From positions 76,802-140,801 of the forward strand of contig NZ_LT962671.1 of NCBI RefSeq assembly GCF_900199545.1: a DNA stretch of 64,000 bases, read 5' to 3'. Below, one piece after another: positions 1 through 8,034 of the stretch. Source of the DNA: Raoultibacter massiliensis (GTDB lineage: Bacteria; Actinomycetota; Coriobacteriia; Coriobacteriales; Eggerthellaceae). The translations under genes and the position numbers were made by a program. Position 1 is the first letter of the stretch; every line of letters starts with the position of its first letter. The notes under the pieces are model-generated. The model was given only the letters and a program-made list of their open reading frames with translations, searched no databases and was not told the origin of the DNA.

Positions 1-2
1 CC

Positions 3-44
3 GCCCTGGTCGCCGAGTTCAGGTCGGGCGAGAAGGCAGATTAG
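3..44 (+). CDS. C-terminal end of an unidentified CDS (partial)
   Basis: An open frame entering from the left edge encodes thirteen residues ending EKAD and stops at TAG 42-44. A clean intrinsic terminator follows seven bases later, which supports a genuine gene end. Too little is visible to name the product. Confidence 0.55.
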   Translation, partial: ALVAEFRSGEKAD

Positions 45-50
45 ATAACC

Positions 51-77
51 GCCCCAATTCCAGTTGGGGCTTTTCTT
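51..77 (+). terminator. Rho-independent terminator
   Basis: A 7-bp stem (GCCCCAA 51-57 with TTGGGGC 64-70), a 6-nt loop and a following TTTTCTT run. It ends the transcript of the partial gene at the left edge. Confidence 0.8.
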
Positions 78-117
78 GACGTTAGATGTTGAACAATGCT
101 CAATAGAAGGGAGCGAC

Positions 118-756
118 ATGGAACAGAAGAACGCAGACGAGTTGAAGGCGCGGTCGAGGGCAGCGTTCGACGCCCAGGCTGAGACCTACGACGCCGGAAT
201 GCAGGGGGACCATGCGCGGGGGCTCTACCGCATCGTGGCGGGCGAGGTCGCCCGGGCGTGCGGCGGCATCGACTCGCCCCGCGTGCTGGACCTGGGGTGC
301 GGGACCGGGGCCCTCGCCGAAATCGTCCTCGACGAGATCCCGGGCTGCGCCCTCGTGGGGGTCGACCTTTCGGCGAACATGGCCGAGCGGGCGGCCGAGC
401 GTCTCGGCGGGAGGGCGGAGGTGGTCGTGGGCGACGCGGAGCGCCTGCCCTTCCGCGATAATTCTTTTGATGCGGCGTACTGCAACGACTCGTTCCACCA
501 TTACCCCGATCCGGCGCTGGCGGCGTTCCAGGTGTGGCGCGCGCTGCGCCCGGGCGGCACCTTCGTCGTCGGCGACGTATGGCAGCCGGCGCCCGCGCGC
601 GCCGTCATGAACGCGTGGATGCCGCACTCCGCCGAGGGGGACGTGCGCATCTACTCCGAGGGCGAGATGCGGGAGATCCTCGGCACGTGGTTCGGCAGCG
701 TGAGCTGGCGGCGGATCGGCCTCACCTCCTGCGTGGCAATCGCGCGAAAAGACTAG
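118..756 (+). CDS. Class I SAM-dependent methyltransferase
   Basis: A 212-residue Methyltransf_11/25-type protein. The SAM-binding motif I is the glycine-rich loop DLGCGTGAL, about residues 58-66, followed by the acidic motif VGVDLS and a late motif RPGG before strand 5. I chose ATG 118 because a purine-rich GAAGGGAG sits just upstream; the open frame extends further left only through the terminator. The next gene, a DtxR/MntR-like regulator, starts eight bases after the stop, so the two are probably cotranscribed. Small methyltransferases next to metal regulators are common, but the substrate cannot be inferred. Catalytic class is secure; function is unknown. Confidence 0.75.
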   Translation: MEQKNADELKARSRAAFDAQAETYDAGMQGDHARGLYRIVAGEVARACGGIDSPRVLDLGCGTGALAEIVLDEIPGCALVGVDLSANMAERAAERLGGRAEVVVGDAERLPFRDNSFDAAYCNDSFHHYPDPALAAFQVWRALRPGGTFVVGDVWQPAPARAVMNAWMPHSAEGDVRIYSEGEMREILGTWFGSVSWRRIGLTSCVAIARKD

Positions 757-763
757 CCCCTTC

Positions 764-1186
764 ATGTCTAAGATGGAAAAGAATGAAAGCACCCGCCCTT
801 GGAATAAGCCGTCCCGGTCGCGCGAATCCGCCGAGAACTACCTCAGGGCGATCCTGGAGATCCGCTCTTCGCATGGGCGATGCCGCAACGTCGACATCGC
901 GAGGCACTTGGGCATCTCGAGGGCGAGCGTCTCCAAGGCCCTCGTGAAGTTATCGGAGGCGGGTCTTGTCGAGGTCGTCGACCATGACGTTGGCTTCACG
1001 CCGGAGGGGAGGGCTATCGCTGAGGCGACGAGTGCGAGGCATCGTTTCTTCGAGAGGCTGCTGCGCGACGCCGGGGTCGCCGCCGACGAAGCATCCAGAG
1101 ATGCCTGCCGCCTGGAGCACTGCGTCTCCGCCGATTCTTTCGAGAAGCTCTATTCCCACTTGACGAGGAGTCATCCCTCCGAGTAA
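764..1186 (+). CDS. DtxR/MntR-family metal-responsive transcriptional regulator
   Basis: A 140-residue protein, the size of MntR (short DtxR family without an SH3 domain). The N-terminal winged helix runs to about residue 80: ESAENYLRAIL opens helix 1 and the recognition helix is SRASVSKALVKL. The C-terminal dimerisation half has HRFFERLL and CRLEHCVS, which line up with the metal ligand His and Glu/His positions of MntR/DtxR. It is tightly spaced behind a methyltransferase. The cut-off gene to the left might be a metal transporter, but that is not visible. Fe2+ versus Mn2+ cannot be decided. Confidence 0.75.
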   Translation: MSKMEKNESTRPWNKPSRSRESAENYLRAILEIRSSHGRCRNVDIARHLGISRASVSKALVKLSEAGLVEVVDHDVGFTPEGRAIAEATSARHRFFERLLRDAGVAADEASRDACRLEHCVSADSFEKLYSHLTRSHPSE

Positions 1187-1321
1187 AACGACGGCTGAGC
1201 GCGCCAGGGGCCCGCAAGCCTCGCGTTACTACTCGGGAGGAGTGGTTGCGAAATCAACCCGTTTTCGTGAGTTTGCGAGAATGACGCTTCCAGGCTCTCC
1301 ACCAGGGGCAACCGTCATTCT

Positions 1322-1361
1322 TGAGTTTCGTTTTTCCGGGTGAGTTTCGTTTGAGTTTCGT
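1322..1361 (+). repeat. Three copies of TGAGTTTCGT
   Basis: The decamer TGAGTTTCGT occurs at 1322, 1341 and 1352. Related GTGAGTTT pieces lie at about 1267 and 1563. The spacing (19 and 11 nt) is irregular. No function is known to me; it could be a regulator-binding cluster or a simple-sequence remnant. Confidence 0.45.
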
Positions 1362-1533
1362 CGATTTTCGACGGCACTTGCAAGCCTCCCGCCATCATTG
1401 CCTCTCGTTGGCTTGTAGGTTTTTCGGTCGTGTCGGTTCTCTTCGGTTCTGTTCGAGTCGTTTCAGGCTCGTTCGACCCATGCCCGTTTGCCATGGGGTG
1501 ACAACCGACCATGCGTCTATCTGCGGAAACGAG

Positions 1534-1562
1534 AAGGCTCCTCGATTCTTTCGAGGAGCCTT
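1534..1562. terminator. Hairpin, probable bidirectional terminator
   Basis: A 12-bp perfect stem (AAGGCTCCTCGA 1534-1545 with TCGAGGAGCCTT 1551-1562) with a 5-nt loop TTCTT. There is no long T-run on either side, but it lies between convergent gene ends, about 120 bp past the guaA stop on the minus strand. Confidence 0.5.
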
Positions 1563-1684
1563 GTGAGTTTCTATCTGATTTCGGAATCATGCGGTTTGCA
1601 GGTGCGGACGTTCTGAAATGTCGTCATCGGTCGCCATCGGAACCGCTAGAAACCGTATGAAAAATACGAACAAACGTTCTATTA

Positions 1685-2668
1685 CTATTCCCACTCGATC
1701 GTGCCGATAGGCTTGGGCGTGAGATCGTAGCACACACGGCAGATGCCGGGAACCTCGGCCAGGATGCGGTCGGTGATCTTCTTGAGCAGCGCCCAATCGA
1801 GTTCGGGAACCTCGGCGGTCATGGCGTCGACGGTGTTGACCGCGCGGATAATGGCGGGCCACTCGAACGCGCGCACGCCGTCGCGGACGCCTGTCGCGCG
1901 GAAATCGGGGACCGTCACGAAGTACTGCCACACTTTGCCCTCTAGGCCGGCTGCGGCGAACTCTTCGCGCAGAACGGCATCGGCTTCGCGGAGCGCTTCG
2001 AGCCGATCGCGCGTGATGGCGCCGAGGCAGCGCACACCCAGGCCCGGGCCGGGGAAAGGCTGGCGCTCGACCATGCTCTCGGGCAGTCCCAGCTCGCGAC
2101 CTATCACGCGAACCTCGTCTTTGTACAGGAGCTTCACAGGTTCGCAAAGCTCGAATTGCAGATCGTCGGGCAAGCCGCCCACGTTGTGATGGGCCTTCAC
2201 GCCGTCGGATTCGAGAATGTCGGGATAGATCGTGCCCTGGGCGAGGAAGCTCACCTCGTCGCCTACTTTGCGGGCCTCTTCCTCGAACACGCGGATGAAT
2301 TCGGCGCCGATGATCTTGCGCTTCGCCTCGGGCTCGGCGACGCCGTCAAGCAGCGAAAGGAAGCGATCCACCGCGTCGACATACACGAGGTTCGCATCGA
2401 GCTGGTTTTGGAACACGTCGACAACCTGCTCGCTTTCGCCTTTGCGCATGAGACCGTGATTTACGTGCACGCAGATGAGCTGCTTGCCAATAGCCTTGAT
2501 GAGGAGCGCTGCGACCACGCTCGAATCCACGCCGCCGGAAAGGGCCAACAGCACCTTCTGATCGCCCACTTGGGCCTGAATCGCTTCGACCTGTTCGTCG
2601 ATGAACGCTTTTGCCTGTTCGGGCGATGCGATTCGCTCCATATCATCGGGGCGCTTGTTGGGATCCAT
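1685..2668 (-). CDS. guaA: GMP synthase, ATP-pyrophosphatase subunit only (no glutaminase domain)
   Basis: A 327-residue protein that forms GMP from XMP, ATP and an amino donor. The P-loop SGGVDSS lies at about residues 44-50. The C-terminal XMP-binding/dimerisation domain is complete and ends in the family's closing TIEWE. Ordinary bacterial GuaA is about 510-525 residues and begins with a class I glutamine amidotransferase domain; here that domain is absent and no frame upstream encodes it. The start follows a strong GAGGAGGAC ribosome-binding site. The layout is that of archaeal two-subunit GMP synthase (subunit B). Either a separate glutaminase partner lies elsewhere or the enzyme uses ammonia. 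Identity is very secure; amino donor is unknown. Confidence 0.93.
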   Translation of the reverse strand: MDPNKRPDDMERIASPEQAKAFIDEQVEAIQAQVGDQKVLLALSGGVDSSVVAALLIKAIGKQLICVHVNHGLMRKGESEQVVDVFQNQLDANLVYVDAVDRFLSLLDGVAEPEAKRKIIGAEFIRVFEEEARKVGDEVSFLAQGTIYPDILESDGVKAHHNVGGLPDDLQFELCEPVKLLYKDEVRVIGRELGLPESMVERQPFPGPGLGVRCLGAITRDRLEALREADAVLREEFAAAGLEGKVWQYFVTVPDFRATGVRDGVRAFEWPAIIRAVNTVDAMTAEVPELDWALLKKITDRILAEVPGICRVCYDLTPKPIGTIEWE

Positions 2669-2777
2669 TCATGTCCTCCTCTGGGTCGTCTTTTCGTATG
2701 AGGGGATTATAGCGAATCGGCGGGACCGTGTTGCGACAGCGCGTCGGATCACGATGATCGTCACGTAATTTACGGTA

Positions 2778-2820
2778 TTGACGCGCGGTTCGCGCAGATA
2801 TATATTACACTTGTAATATA
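2778..2820 (+). promoter_or_regulatory. Promoter and operator of the TetR-polyferredoxin operon
   Basis: A sigma-70-type promoter with -35 TTGACG (2778-2783), a 17-bp spacer and -10 TATATT (2801-2806). The -10 lies inside a perfect 8-bp inverted repeat, TATATTAC-ACTT-GTAATATA (2801-2820). A further GTAATATA-like half follows. The position suggests direct autorepression by the TetR-family product just downstream. Confidence 0.75.
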
Positions 2821-2846
2821 ACATATGTAATATATAGGAGGCTGTA

Positions 2847-3416
2847 ATGCCCGAGCAAAGGGTGACAAAGGTCAGGGTGCTCGACGCCGCGCTAAGCATC
2901 GTGCGCGAACAGGGGGAAGAAGCCCTGAGCGCGCGGGCGATCGCCGAGCGTGCCGAGTGTTCGGTGCAGCCGATCTACAGCTTGTTCGGCGATATGGCCG
3001 CTCTTGCTGAGGAGCTGTACGACCATGCGCGCGCATGGGTAGCCGCCTACAATCTGGAGCACATGCACGACGGGGCGAATCTGTTCGAGGCGAACGGTTT
3101 CTCGCATCTGCGCCTCGCGAAAACCGAGACTAACCTCTTTCGCTTCCTGTATCTTTCGCCCCATATGCACCCCGAAGGCTTCGAGGAGCTGTTCCAAAGC
3201 GTTGCTCTCGATGGGGTGGAAGACTGCATCCAAGACCTGGGGCACCTTTCGGCCGAAGCGGCTCACGAACTCTATCTCAGCATGATCGTTTACACGCACG
3301 GCATGGCCGCTATGATCGCTTGCGGCGCACAATTCACAGATGCCGATCTGCACGAACGCATGGATCGTTCGTTTCAGGCGTTCGTGGCGCAGATCAGGGA
3401 AGGGGAGCGAAGCTGA
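2847..3416 (+). CDS. TetR-family transcriptional regulator
   Basis: A 189-residue regulator. The N-terminal helix-turn-helix spans about residues 6-50, with the pattern ALSARAIAERAECSVQPIYSLFGD typical of TetR recognition helices (broken here at AECS-VQPIY). The rest is an all-helical ligand and dimer domain resembling TetR_C_33-type proteins. The start has a good AGGAGG site. The promoter carries an inverted repeat over the -10, consistent with autoregulation. The stop overlaps the start of the membrane polyferredoxin gene (TGATG), so the two are translationally coupled and the regulator probably controls that electron-transfer protein. Ligand unknown. Confidence 0.85.
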   Translation: MPEQRVTKVRVLDAALSIVREQGEEALSARAIAERAECSVQPIYSLFGDMAALAEELYDHARAWVAAYNLEHMHDGANLFEANGFSHLRLAKTETNLFRFLYLSPHMHPEGFEELFQSVALDGVEDCIQDLGHLSAEAAHELYLSMIVYTHGMAAMIACGAQFTDADLHERMDRSFQAFVAQIREGERS

Positions 3417-4252
3417 TGACGGCAGGCGAAGGTGCGGCCGATGGGGCCGGGCGGCGTAGGGCGGCATCTGCGGAAAACGGAGCTTCGCGTTTCATCGGCG
3501 GTCGCCCTCGTAAACACGGCTCGGGTGCGGTCCGTCAGCGCGTTCGGCGCTTGCTGTTGTTGGTGTCGTTTCTTCTGTTCCCGATAACGATCTTCTATTT
3601 TTCGCCGGTGCTTATCATCGAAGGTGCGCTAACGGGCGTGGTCGTGGCGAGCGCGCTCGTGTTCACCGCGCAGTTCCTGCTGTCGCTCGTATGCCGTCGC
3701 ACGTTTTGCGGGTGGCTGTGTGCGGCGGGTGGTTTGCAGGAACTCGAGTCCACGGTAGTGGGAAAGCCCGCGAAGCTAGGATGGCGCACGCGCATCAAGT
3801 ACGTCATTTGGGTGCCGTGGCTCGCCTCCATCATCGTCTGCGCCTGGGTGGCGGGCGGATTCACCCTGATCGATCCGTTGGCCGGTATCCCAGGCGGCGT
3901 ATCATTGAACAACCCGCTCGGGCTTCCCATCTATTTCGGCATCGTGGCGCTGTTTTTCGTCCCGAATTTGTTTTTGGGTCGGCGCGCTATGTGCCACTGC
4001 GTCTGCTGGATGGCACCGTTCATGGTGATCGGTGGCAAGCTTGGCCGCGCGGCGCGTTTGCCTCAACTGCGCATCGTCGCCGAACCCGAAGCGTGCATCG
4101 CATGCGGCAGATGCACGAAGGCATGCCCGATGAGCCTCGATATGCAAGAGCTGCTTGCGTCGGGCGACATCCTCGATGCCGAATGCATCCAATGCGCGGC
4201 GTGCGCGGATGCGTGCCCCAAAGACGTGTTGGCCCTGCGGTGCAGCCGATAA
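3416..4252 (+). CDS. Membrane-bound polyferredoxin, NapH/NosR-like
   Basis: A 278-residue integral membrane iron-sulfur protein. After a basic, low-complexity N-terminus there are about four or five hydrophobic segments (roughly residues 45-65, 68-90, 122-142 and 160-185). Cysteine pairs CRRTFCGWLC and CHCVCW lie in loops, as in NapH/NosR/YccM proteins. The C-terminus carries two [4Fe-4S] motifs, CIACGRCTKACP and CIQCAACADACP. Such proteins pass electrons from the quinone pool or a donor across the membrane to a periplasmic reductase. The ATG overlaps the stop of the tetR gene. No partner reductase is adjacent. The family is secure; the acceptor is unknown. Confidence 0.85.
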   Translation: MTAGEGAADGAGRRRAASAENGASRFIGGRPRKHGSGAVRQRVRRLLLLVSFLLFPITIFYFSPVLIIEGALTGVVVASALVFTAQFLLSLVCRRTFCGWLCAAGGLQELESTVVGKPAKLGWRTRIKYVIWVPWLASIIVCAWVAGGFTLIDPLAGIPGGVSLNNPLGLPIYFGIVALFFVPNLFLGRRAMCHCVCWMAPFMVIGGKLGRAARLPQLRIVAEPEACIACGRCTKACPMSLDMQELLASGDILDAECIQCAACADACPKDVLALRCSR

Positions 4253-4338
4253 CGTCGCAGCGCAAATGGCGTTCTTGCAGCCCCTTGATAGAGGCTCCTG
4301 CGTGATAGTGGCCTTTTTGCTACGATAAGCATCATCAT

Positions 4339-4548
4339 ATGATCTGCATTGATCAATCATTGGAGCGATCAGGACTCTTCGACGAGGTGCGCTTCTATTC
4401 CCGTACGGGCGAATGCCTGTATCCGGTAGGTCGAGAGGGCGTGACAGCCGGTATTGCACTGCAAGAGATCTTGTTCGGCCTTTGGACGAGCGAGGAGGAG
4501 CAGCACTGCGCCTTCCTTCGAGAGAAACTCGCGGCCTTGCGAGAGTAA
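4339..4548 (+). CDS. Small hypothetical protein (69 aa)
   Basis: A 69-residue frame that starts MICIDQSLERSG and ends in a charged helix-like stretch. It lacks a Shine-Dalgarno site, but a -10-like TACGAT (4321-4326) lies 12 nt before the ATG, which would give a nearly leaderless message as at other genes in this window. The composition looks protein-like rather than like a shadow, and no longer frame competes on either strand. I do not recognise a family. Real gene status is uncertain. Confidence 0.35.
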   Translation: MICIDQSLERSGLFDEVRFYSRTGECLYPVGREGVTAGIALQEILFGLWTSEEEQHCAFLREKLAALRE

Positions 4549-4849
4549 GCCGCATCCGCGTGACCCTCTTTGCGGTTGCACGAAGATGGCGCGCTTAAGC
4601 GACCGGTCGCGAGCACCGTCGTTCGCGGCGCATGGTGCCGAAGGGCGCTGCCGTGAGGCGCGGTCTGCTGCGGGCGGAGCTGCTGCGAAGCGTTCGGGCA
4701 ATCCCGCCGCCAACTTCTCGCAGGTGGCTTATACTGGACGACAGTACGCAAGAATCTGTGTACCGCGCCTCGCGCGCCGCATGCACTGCGTCGGGCAGGA
4801 CGCGCAGACCGTGCCGCCGACGCTGCGCTGTCGGTGAAAAGGAGGAAAC
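4549..4849. other. Intergenic region upstream of the M20 peptidase
   Basis: About 300 bp without a supported gene. A -10-like TATACT at 4730-4735 may belong to the promoter of the downstream peptidase operon; no good -35 is visible. Nothing else stands out. Confidence 0.3.
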
Positions 4850-6298
4850 ATGGCAGTGATCTTCGCGATCCTCGCGATCGTCATCGTTTTCGTCGTTGTG
4901 CTGGTGGTGAATGCCTTGCGCCTGAAGCCGACGCCGGTGAGCGACCCTCTGCCGCAAAGTTCCGAATCGGGCGACGATGCCGCCGTCGAGCGCTTCCGCG
5001 AGATGCTGCGCATGCCCACCGTGTGGGCGGCCGAGGATCCCGACGCCGATCATGAGCCGTTCGATCGCTTCGTGCCGCGCATGCGCGAGTTGTATCCCCG
5101 CGTATTCGAGAGCCTCGAACTCGAGCTCGTTGAAACGTATGGCATCATGCTCAGGTGGCCGGGTGTGAACTCCGCGCTCGGTCCGATCGTTCTCATGGCC
5201 CACCACGATGTGGTGTCGGCCAATCCCGAGGAATGGACGCACGATCCGTTTGCGGCCGATATCGAGAACGGCAAGATATGGGCGCGCGGGTCGGTGGATA
5301 CCAAGTGCATTTTGGCCGCGCTCTTCGAGGCGGCCGAGCGCCTGCTTTCCGAGGGCTACGTTCCGCCGCGCGACATATACCTGTGCTCGTCGAACTGCGA
5401 GGAGGACAACGGCAACACCGCGCCCGCAATGGTGCAGCTCTTCCGCGATCGCGGCATCGAACCGTATATGGTGCTCGATGAAGGCGGTGCGGTTATCGAT
5501 AATCCGCCGCTTGGAGTAACCCGCCCGTTCGCGGCCATCGGCGTAACCGAGAAAGGGCTGTTCAGCGCATTTCTCACGGTCGATTCGCAAGGCGGACACG
5601 CTTCGACTCCGTCGCTTGACGACGCGACGGCAAAACTCGTGTCGGGGCTTGACGCGTTGCAGAAGAACCCGGCGCCCGCTAAGCTCTCGACGCCCATCGA
5701 GGCCATGCTCAAGGAGCTCGCTTCCTACGGCGGCTTCGGCCTCAGGCTCGTGTTCGGCAACCTTTGGCTCTTCCGTCCGCTCGTGCTCAAGATCATGAAG
5801 GGCGATCACGAGACGGCCGCCATGGTGCGCACCACCTACGCCATTACCGAACTCGAGGGGTCTCCTGCGGCGAACATCATACCCAAGCAGGCGAAGGGCA
5901 CGGTAAACGTGCGCATCGATCCGTCCGAGACGATCGATATTGCATTTGGCCGCATAAAGGAGCGTTTCGACGATCAGACCGAGTACGACCTGAGGTTCGC
6001 CATCGATCCCTCGCCGATATCGCCGTTCGATGACGCGGCGTTCGATTATTTGCGCGCCGTGACGCATAGCATCTATCCGGATGCCGGCATCGCACCCTAC
6101 GTTCAATCTTCGTCGAGCGATGCGCGGCATTGGCATCGCATCTGCCCGCGCACGTACCGCTTCGCCGGCTTTCTGTTCAAAGGCGATCAGCGCGCCCGCA
6201 TTCACGGGCAGGACGAGAACCTCGATGTCGATGCGTACAAGCGCGGCATCGGATTCTATATCGAGCTTATCCGCAACCTCGACCGTTTGGGAAAGTGA
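4850..6298 (+). CDS. M20-family metallopeptidase, PM20D1-like, membrane-anchored
   Basis: A 482-residue zinc hydrolase. Residues 1-22 form a single N-terminal membrane anchor. The dinuclear zinc site of the M20 family is visible: H118-x-D120 in AHHDVV, the bridging D150 in GSVDTK, the catalytic/metal pair E184-E185 in NCEEDNG, a downstream DEGG, and the late His in RIHGQDE. The layout is closest to carboxypeptidase S/PM20D1, which form or cleave N-acyl amino acids, or to dipeptidases. An AAAGGAGG site precedes the ATG. The gene is followed six bases later by an MFS transporter, so hydrolysis and transport of the same substrate are likely linked. Substrate is not determined. Confidence 0.85.
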   Translation: MAVIFAILAIVIVFVVVLVVNALRLKPTPVSDPLPQSSESGDDAAVERFREMLRMPTVWAAEDPDADHEPFDRFVPRMRELYPRVFESLELELVETYGIMLRWPGVNSALGPIVLMAHHDVVSANPEEWTHDPFAADIENGKIWARGSVDTKCILAALFEAAERLLSEGYVPPRDIYLCSSNCEEDNGNTAPAMVQLFRDRGIEPYMVLDEGGAVIDNPPLGVTRPFAAIGVTEKGLFSAFLTVDSQGGHASTPSLDDATAKLVSGLDALQKNPAPAKLSTPIEAMLKELASYGGFGLRLVFGNLWLFRPLVLKIMKGDHETAAMVRTTYAITELEGSPAANIIPKQAKGTVNVRIDPSETIDIAFGRIKERFDDQTEYDLRFAIDPSPISPFDDAAFDYLRAVTHSIYPDAGIAPYVQSSSSDARHWHRICPRTYRFAGFLFKGDQRARIHGQDENLDVDAYKRGIGFYIELIRNLDRLGK

Positions 6299-6304
6299 GG
6301 CTCC

Positions 6305-7726
6305 ATGACCGAAACCACGAAGCCGAATGCGGGGCGGGCGAGCGGGGATTCCCGCAAGGGCCTTTCGCAAGGCGGAAAATTCTTCTACGGCTGGTGGATC
6401 GTTGCGGGCGGCCTGCTCATCATGGCAACCTGCTACACTGTTTTCGTCAACTGCATTCCTCTGTTCCAATCCCATATGGTCGAAGATCTTGGCATCACGG
6501 TGGGGCAGTTCAACACGGGCGTGTCCATCTGCACGGTCGTGGCGGTGTTCGCTTCTCTTGTGATCGGCAGGCTGACCGATAAGTGCAGCGCGCGAGCGCT
6601 TGGCGCCGTTACGGTGCTCACGAGTTCGGTGGTGCTCGTGGCTTTCTCGTTCATCACGCAGCTGTGGCAGCTCTACGCGCTCTGCATCATCGCCGGCATG
6701 GTGGTTGTTGCGGGCACGCGCCTGCTCGTCTCGGTTCTCATATCGAACTGGTTCACGCTCAAGCGCGGCCTCGCCGTTTCGATCGCCCTTTCGGGTTCGG
6801 GGCTCGGCGGCGTCATCCTTTCTCCAGTGACGAGTGCGATGATCGTCGGGTCGGGTTGGCGCTCGGCGTTTCTGCTGCTTGCGGTCATCTGCCTTGTGTT
6901 TGCTCTTCCGATCGCGGTGATAATGTTTCGCAGCCGACCGATCGATAAGGGGCTTGAGCCCTACGGTGCGGGCGTCGTCGAGAAGGAGAAAGCCGATCGC
7001 TCCCCCGATAAACCCGTTTCGGTGTCTATCGGGTGGAGGCACCTGCGCAAGAACGCGGGCTTTTGGATGCTCATCGTGGGCTTCGTGATGATGGGCATCG
7101 TGAACGGCGCCATCATCACCAACTCGATATCCAACATGACATCGGTGACGCTTGACGGCGTCGAGGTGGTTACCGGCGGGCACTCGACGATCTGGGCGGG
7201 CGGCGTGTGGTCGTTTTACCTTGCCGTCGTCATCTTTGCGAAAATCGCCCTGGGAGCCATTTACGATAGATGGGGCATGAGGGTGGGCACCATCCTCGGT
7301 ACCGTCGCTTCGGTGCTCGCGGGCATCGCCCTGTGCTTTCCCGCAACCGATTGGGGTCCGATTATCGCCTGTCTGTTCTTCGGGTTCGCAACTTGCATGG
7401 GAACGGTTGCGCCGCCCATCATGGTGGTCAAGGAATATGGGAAGAAAGACCTCGGTACGGTCACCGGCATCGTGACCGCGTTCGAAATGTTCGGCGCGGC
7501 GGTCGGCGCGGTGGTTTCGGGCATCATGTTCGACGCGTTCCTGTCGTTTGTGCCCGTATGGATCATGGTCATCGTCGCGTCGGCGCTTATGGGGGTCACG
7601 CTGCTCGCATCGATTCCCGCGGCCCGCAAACTCGTCGAGCGAAGGATTGCCGAAGGCGCCCCCGAACTCGATGCCGAGGGATTCGAGATAGCGTCCCCAA
7701 GCGAGCAATCGAAAGCGCGCGCCTAG
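6305..7726 (+). CDS. MFS transporter, OFA (oxalate/formate antiporter)-like
   Basis: A 473-residue protein with about twelve membrane segments and a long central loop (about residues 215-240). The first segment begins with FYGWWIVAGG, a signature of the OFA/MCT-like monocarboxylate group of major facilitators. The loop between segments 2 and 3 has GRLTDKCSARALG, the MFS A-motif region. It begins six bases after the M20 peptidase and a hairpin follows the stop, so the two genes form an operon. Substrates in this group are organic or amino-acid-derived anions; the exact one cannot be read. Confidence 0.83.
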   Translation: MTETTKPNAGRASGDSRKGLSQGGKFFYGWWIVAGGLLIMATCYTVFVNCIPLFQSHMVEDLGITVGQFNTGVSICTVVAVFASLVIGRLTDKCSARALGAVTVLTSSVVLVAFSFITQLWQLYALCIIAGMVVVAGTRLLVSVLISNWFTLKRGLAVSIALSGSGLGGVILSPVTSAMIVGSGWRSAFLLLAVICLVFALPIAVIMFRSRPIDKGLEPYGAGVVEKEKADRSPDKPVSVSIGWRHLRKNAGFWMLIVGFVMMGIVNGAIITNSISNMTSVTLDGVEVVTGGHSTIWAGGVWSFYLAVVIFAKIALGAIYDRWGMRVGTILGTVASVLAGIALCFPATDWGPIIACLFFGFATCMGTVAPPIMVVKEYGKKDLGTVTGIVTAFEMFGAAVGAVVSGIMFDAFLSFVPVWIMVIVASALMGVTLLASIPAARKLVERRIAEGAPELDAEGFEIASPSEQSKARA

Positions 7727-7750
7727 GCGCTGCGATCCGGTTTGCTTGAT

Positions 7751-7774
7751 GCGCCGTCCGGTTTCGGGCGGCGC
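7751..7774 (+). terminator. Terminator hairpin after the M20-MFS operon
   Basis: A 10-bp GC-rich stem (GCGCCGTCCG with CGGGCGGCGC, one G-T pair) and a GTTT loop, followed by ATTCGTTCG. The T-run is short, but the position 25 bases past the stop fits termination. Confidence 0.6.
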
Positions 7775-8034
7775 ATTCGTTCGATCCTGCACGACCAGCA
7801 TGCGCTTGTTCTTGCGAGGCGCTTTTCAGGAAGCCATCCGCTCTGCCTCCCCGTCGATTGCGCATCGAATGGATTCGTTTTGCATTCGCGGGAGCAACGA
7901 TTGGGCAACCTGGATGACACCTGTGTTACGGCGATGGAACAACTTGCTATAAAACCGCAGATCAAAGACCCAAGTGAAAAGAAGGGACAATACAATGACC
8001 TTACTGCATATATAAAGTTCGGTTAAGGAGTCGT
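7775..8034 (+). other. Leader region of the carotenoid operon
   Basis: No gene is supported here. TATAAA-like and TATATAA runs at about 7950 and 8009 could be -10 boxes for crtI, and a TTAAGGAG ribosome-binding site lies just before the crtI start. I cannot assign a -35. Confidence 0.35.

Larger units (their letters stand above)
1187..1684. other. Intergenic region with short repeats and hairpins
   Basis: About 500 bp with no convincing reading frame. It has a 9-bp inverted repeat (AGAATGACG 1278-1286 with CGTCATTCT 1313-1321), a cluster of TGAGTTTCGT copies, a small CGTCGA/TCGACG hairpin at 1359-1373 and a strong 12-bp hairpin at 1534-1562. It separates a plus-strand and a minus-strand gene end, so it may hold terminators or an unrecognised small RNA. 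Confidence 0.4.

Noticed and set aside
100..792. Long minus-strand frame opposite the first methyltransferase
   Set aside because: It is a high-GC shadow: the composition is His/Arg/Pro-rich and there is no ribosome-binding site, while the plus-strand protein has clear SAM motifs.
4595..7801. 1068-residue minus-strand frame
   Set aside because: It lies opposite the M20 and MFS genes and consists of Arg/His/Asp-rich nonsense typical of antisense frames in high-GC DNA.
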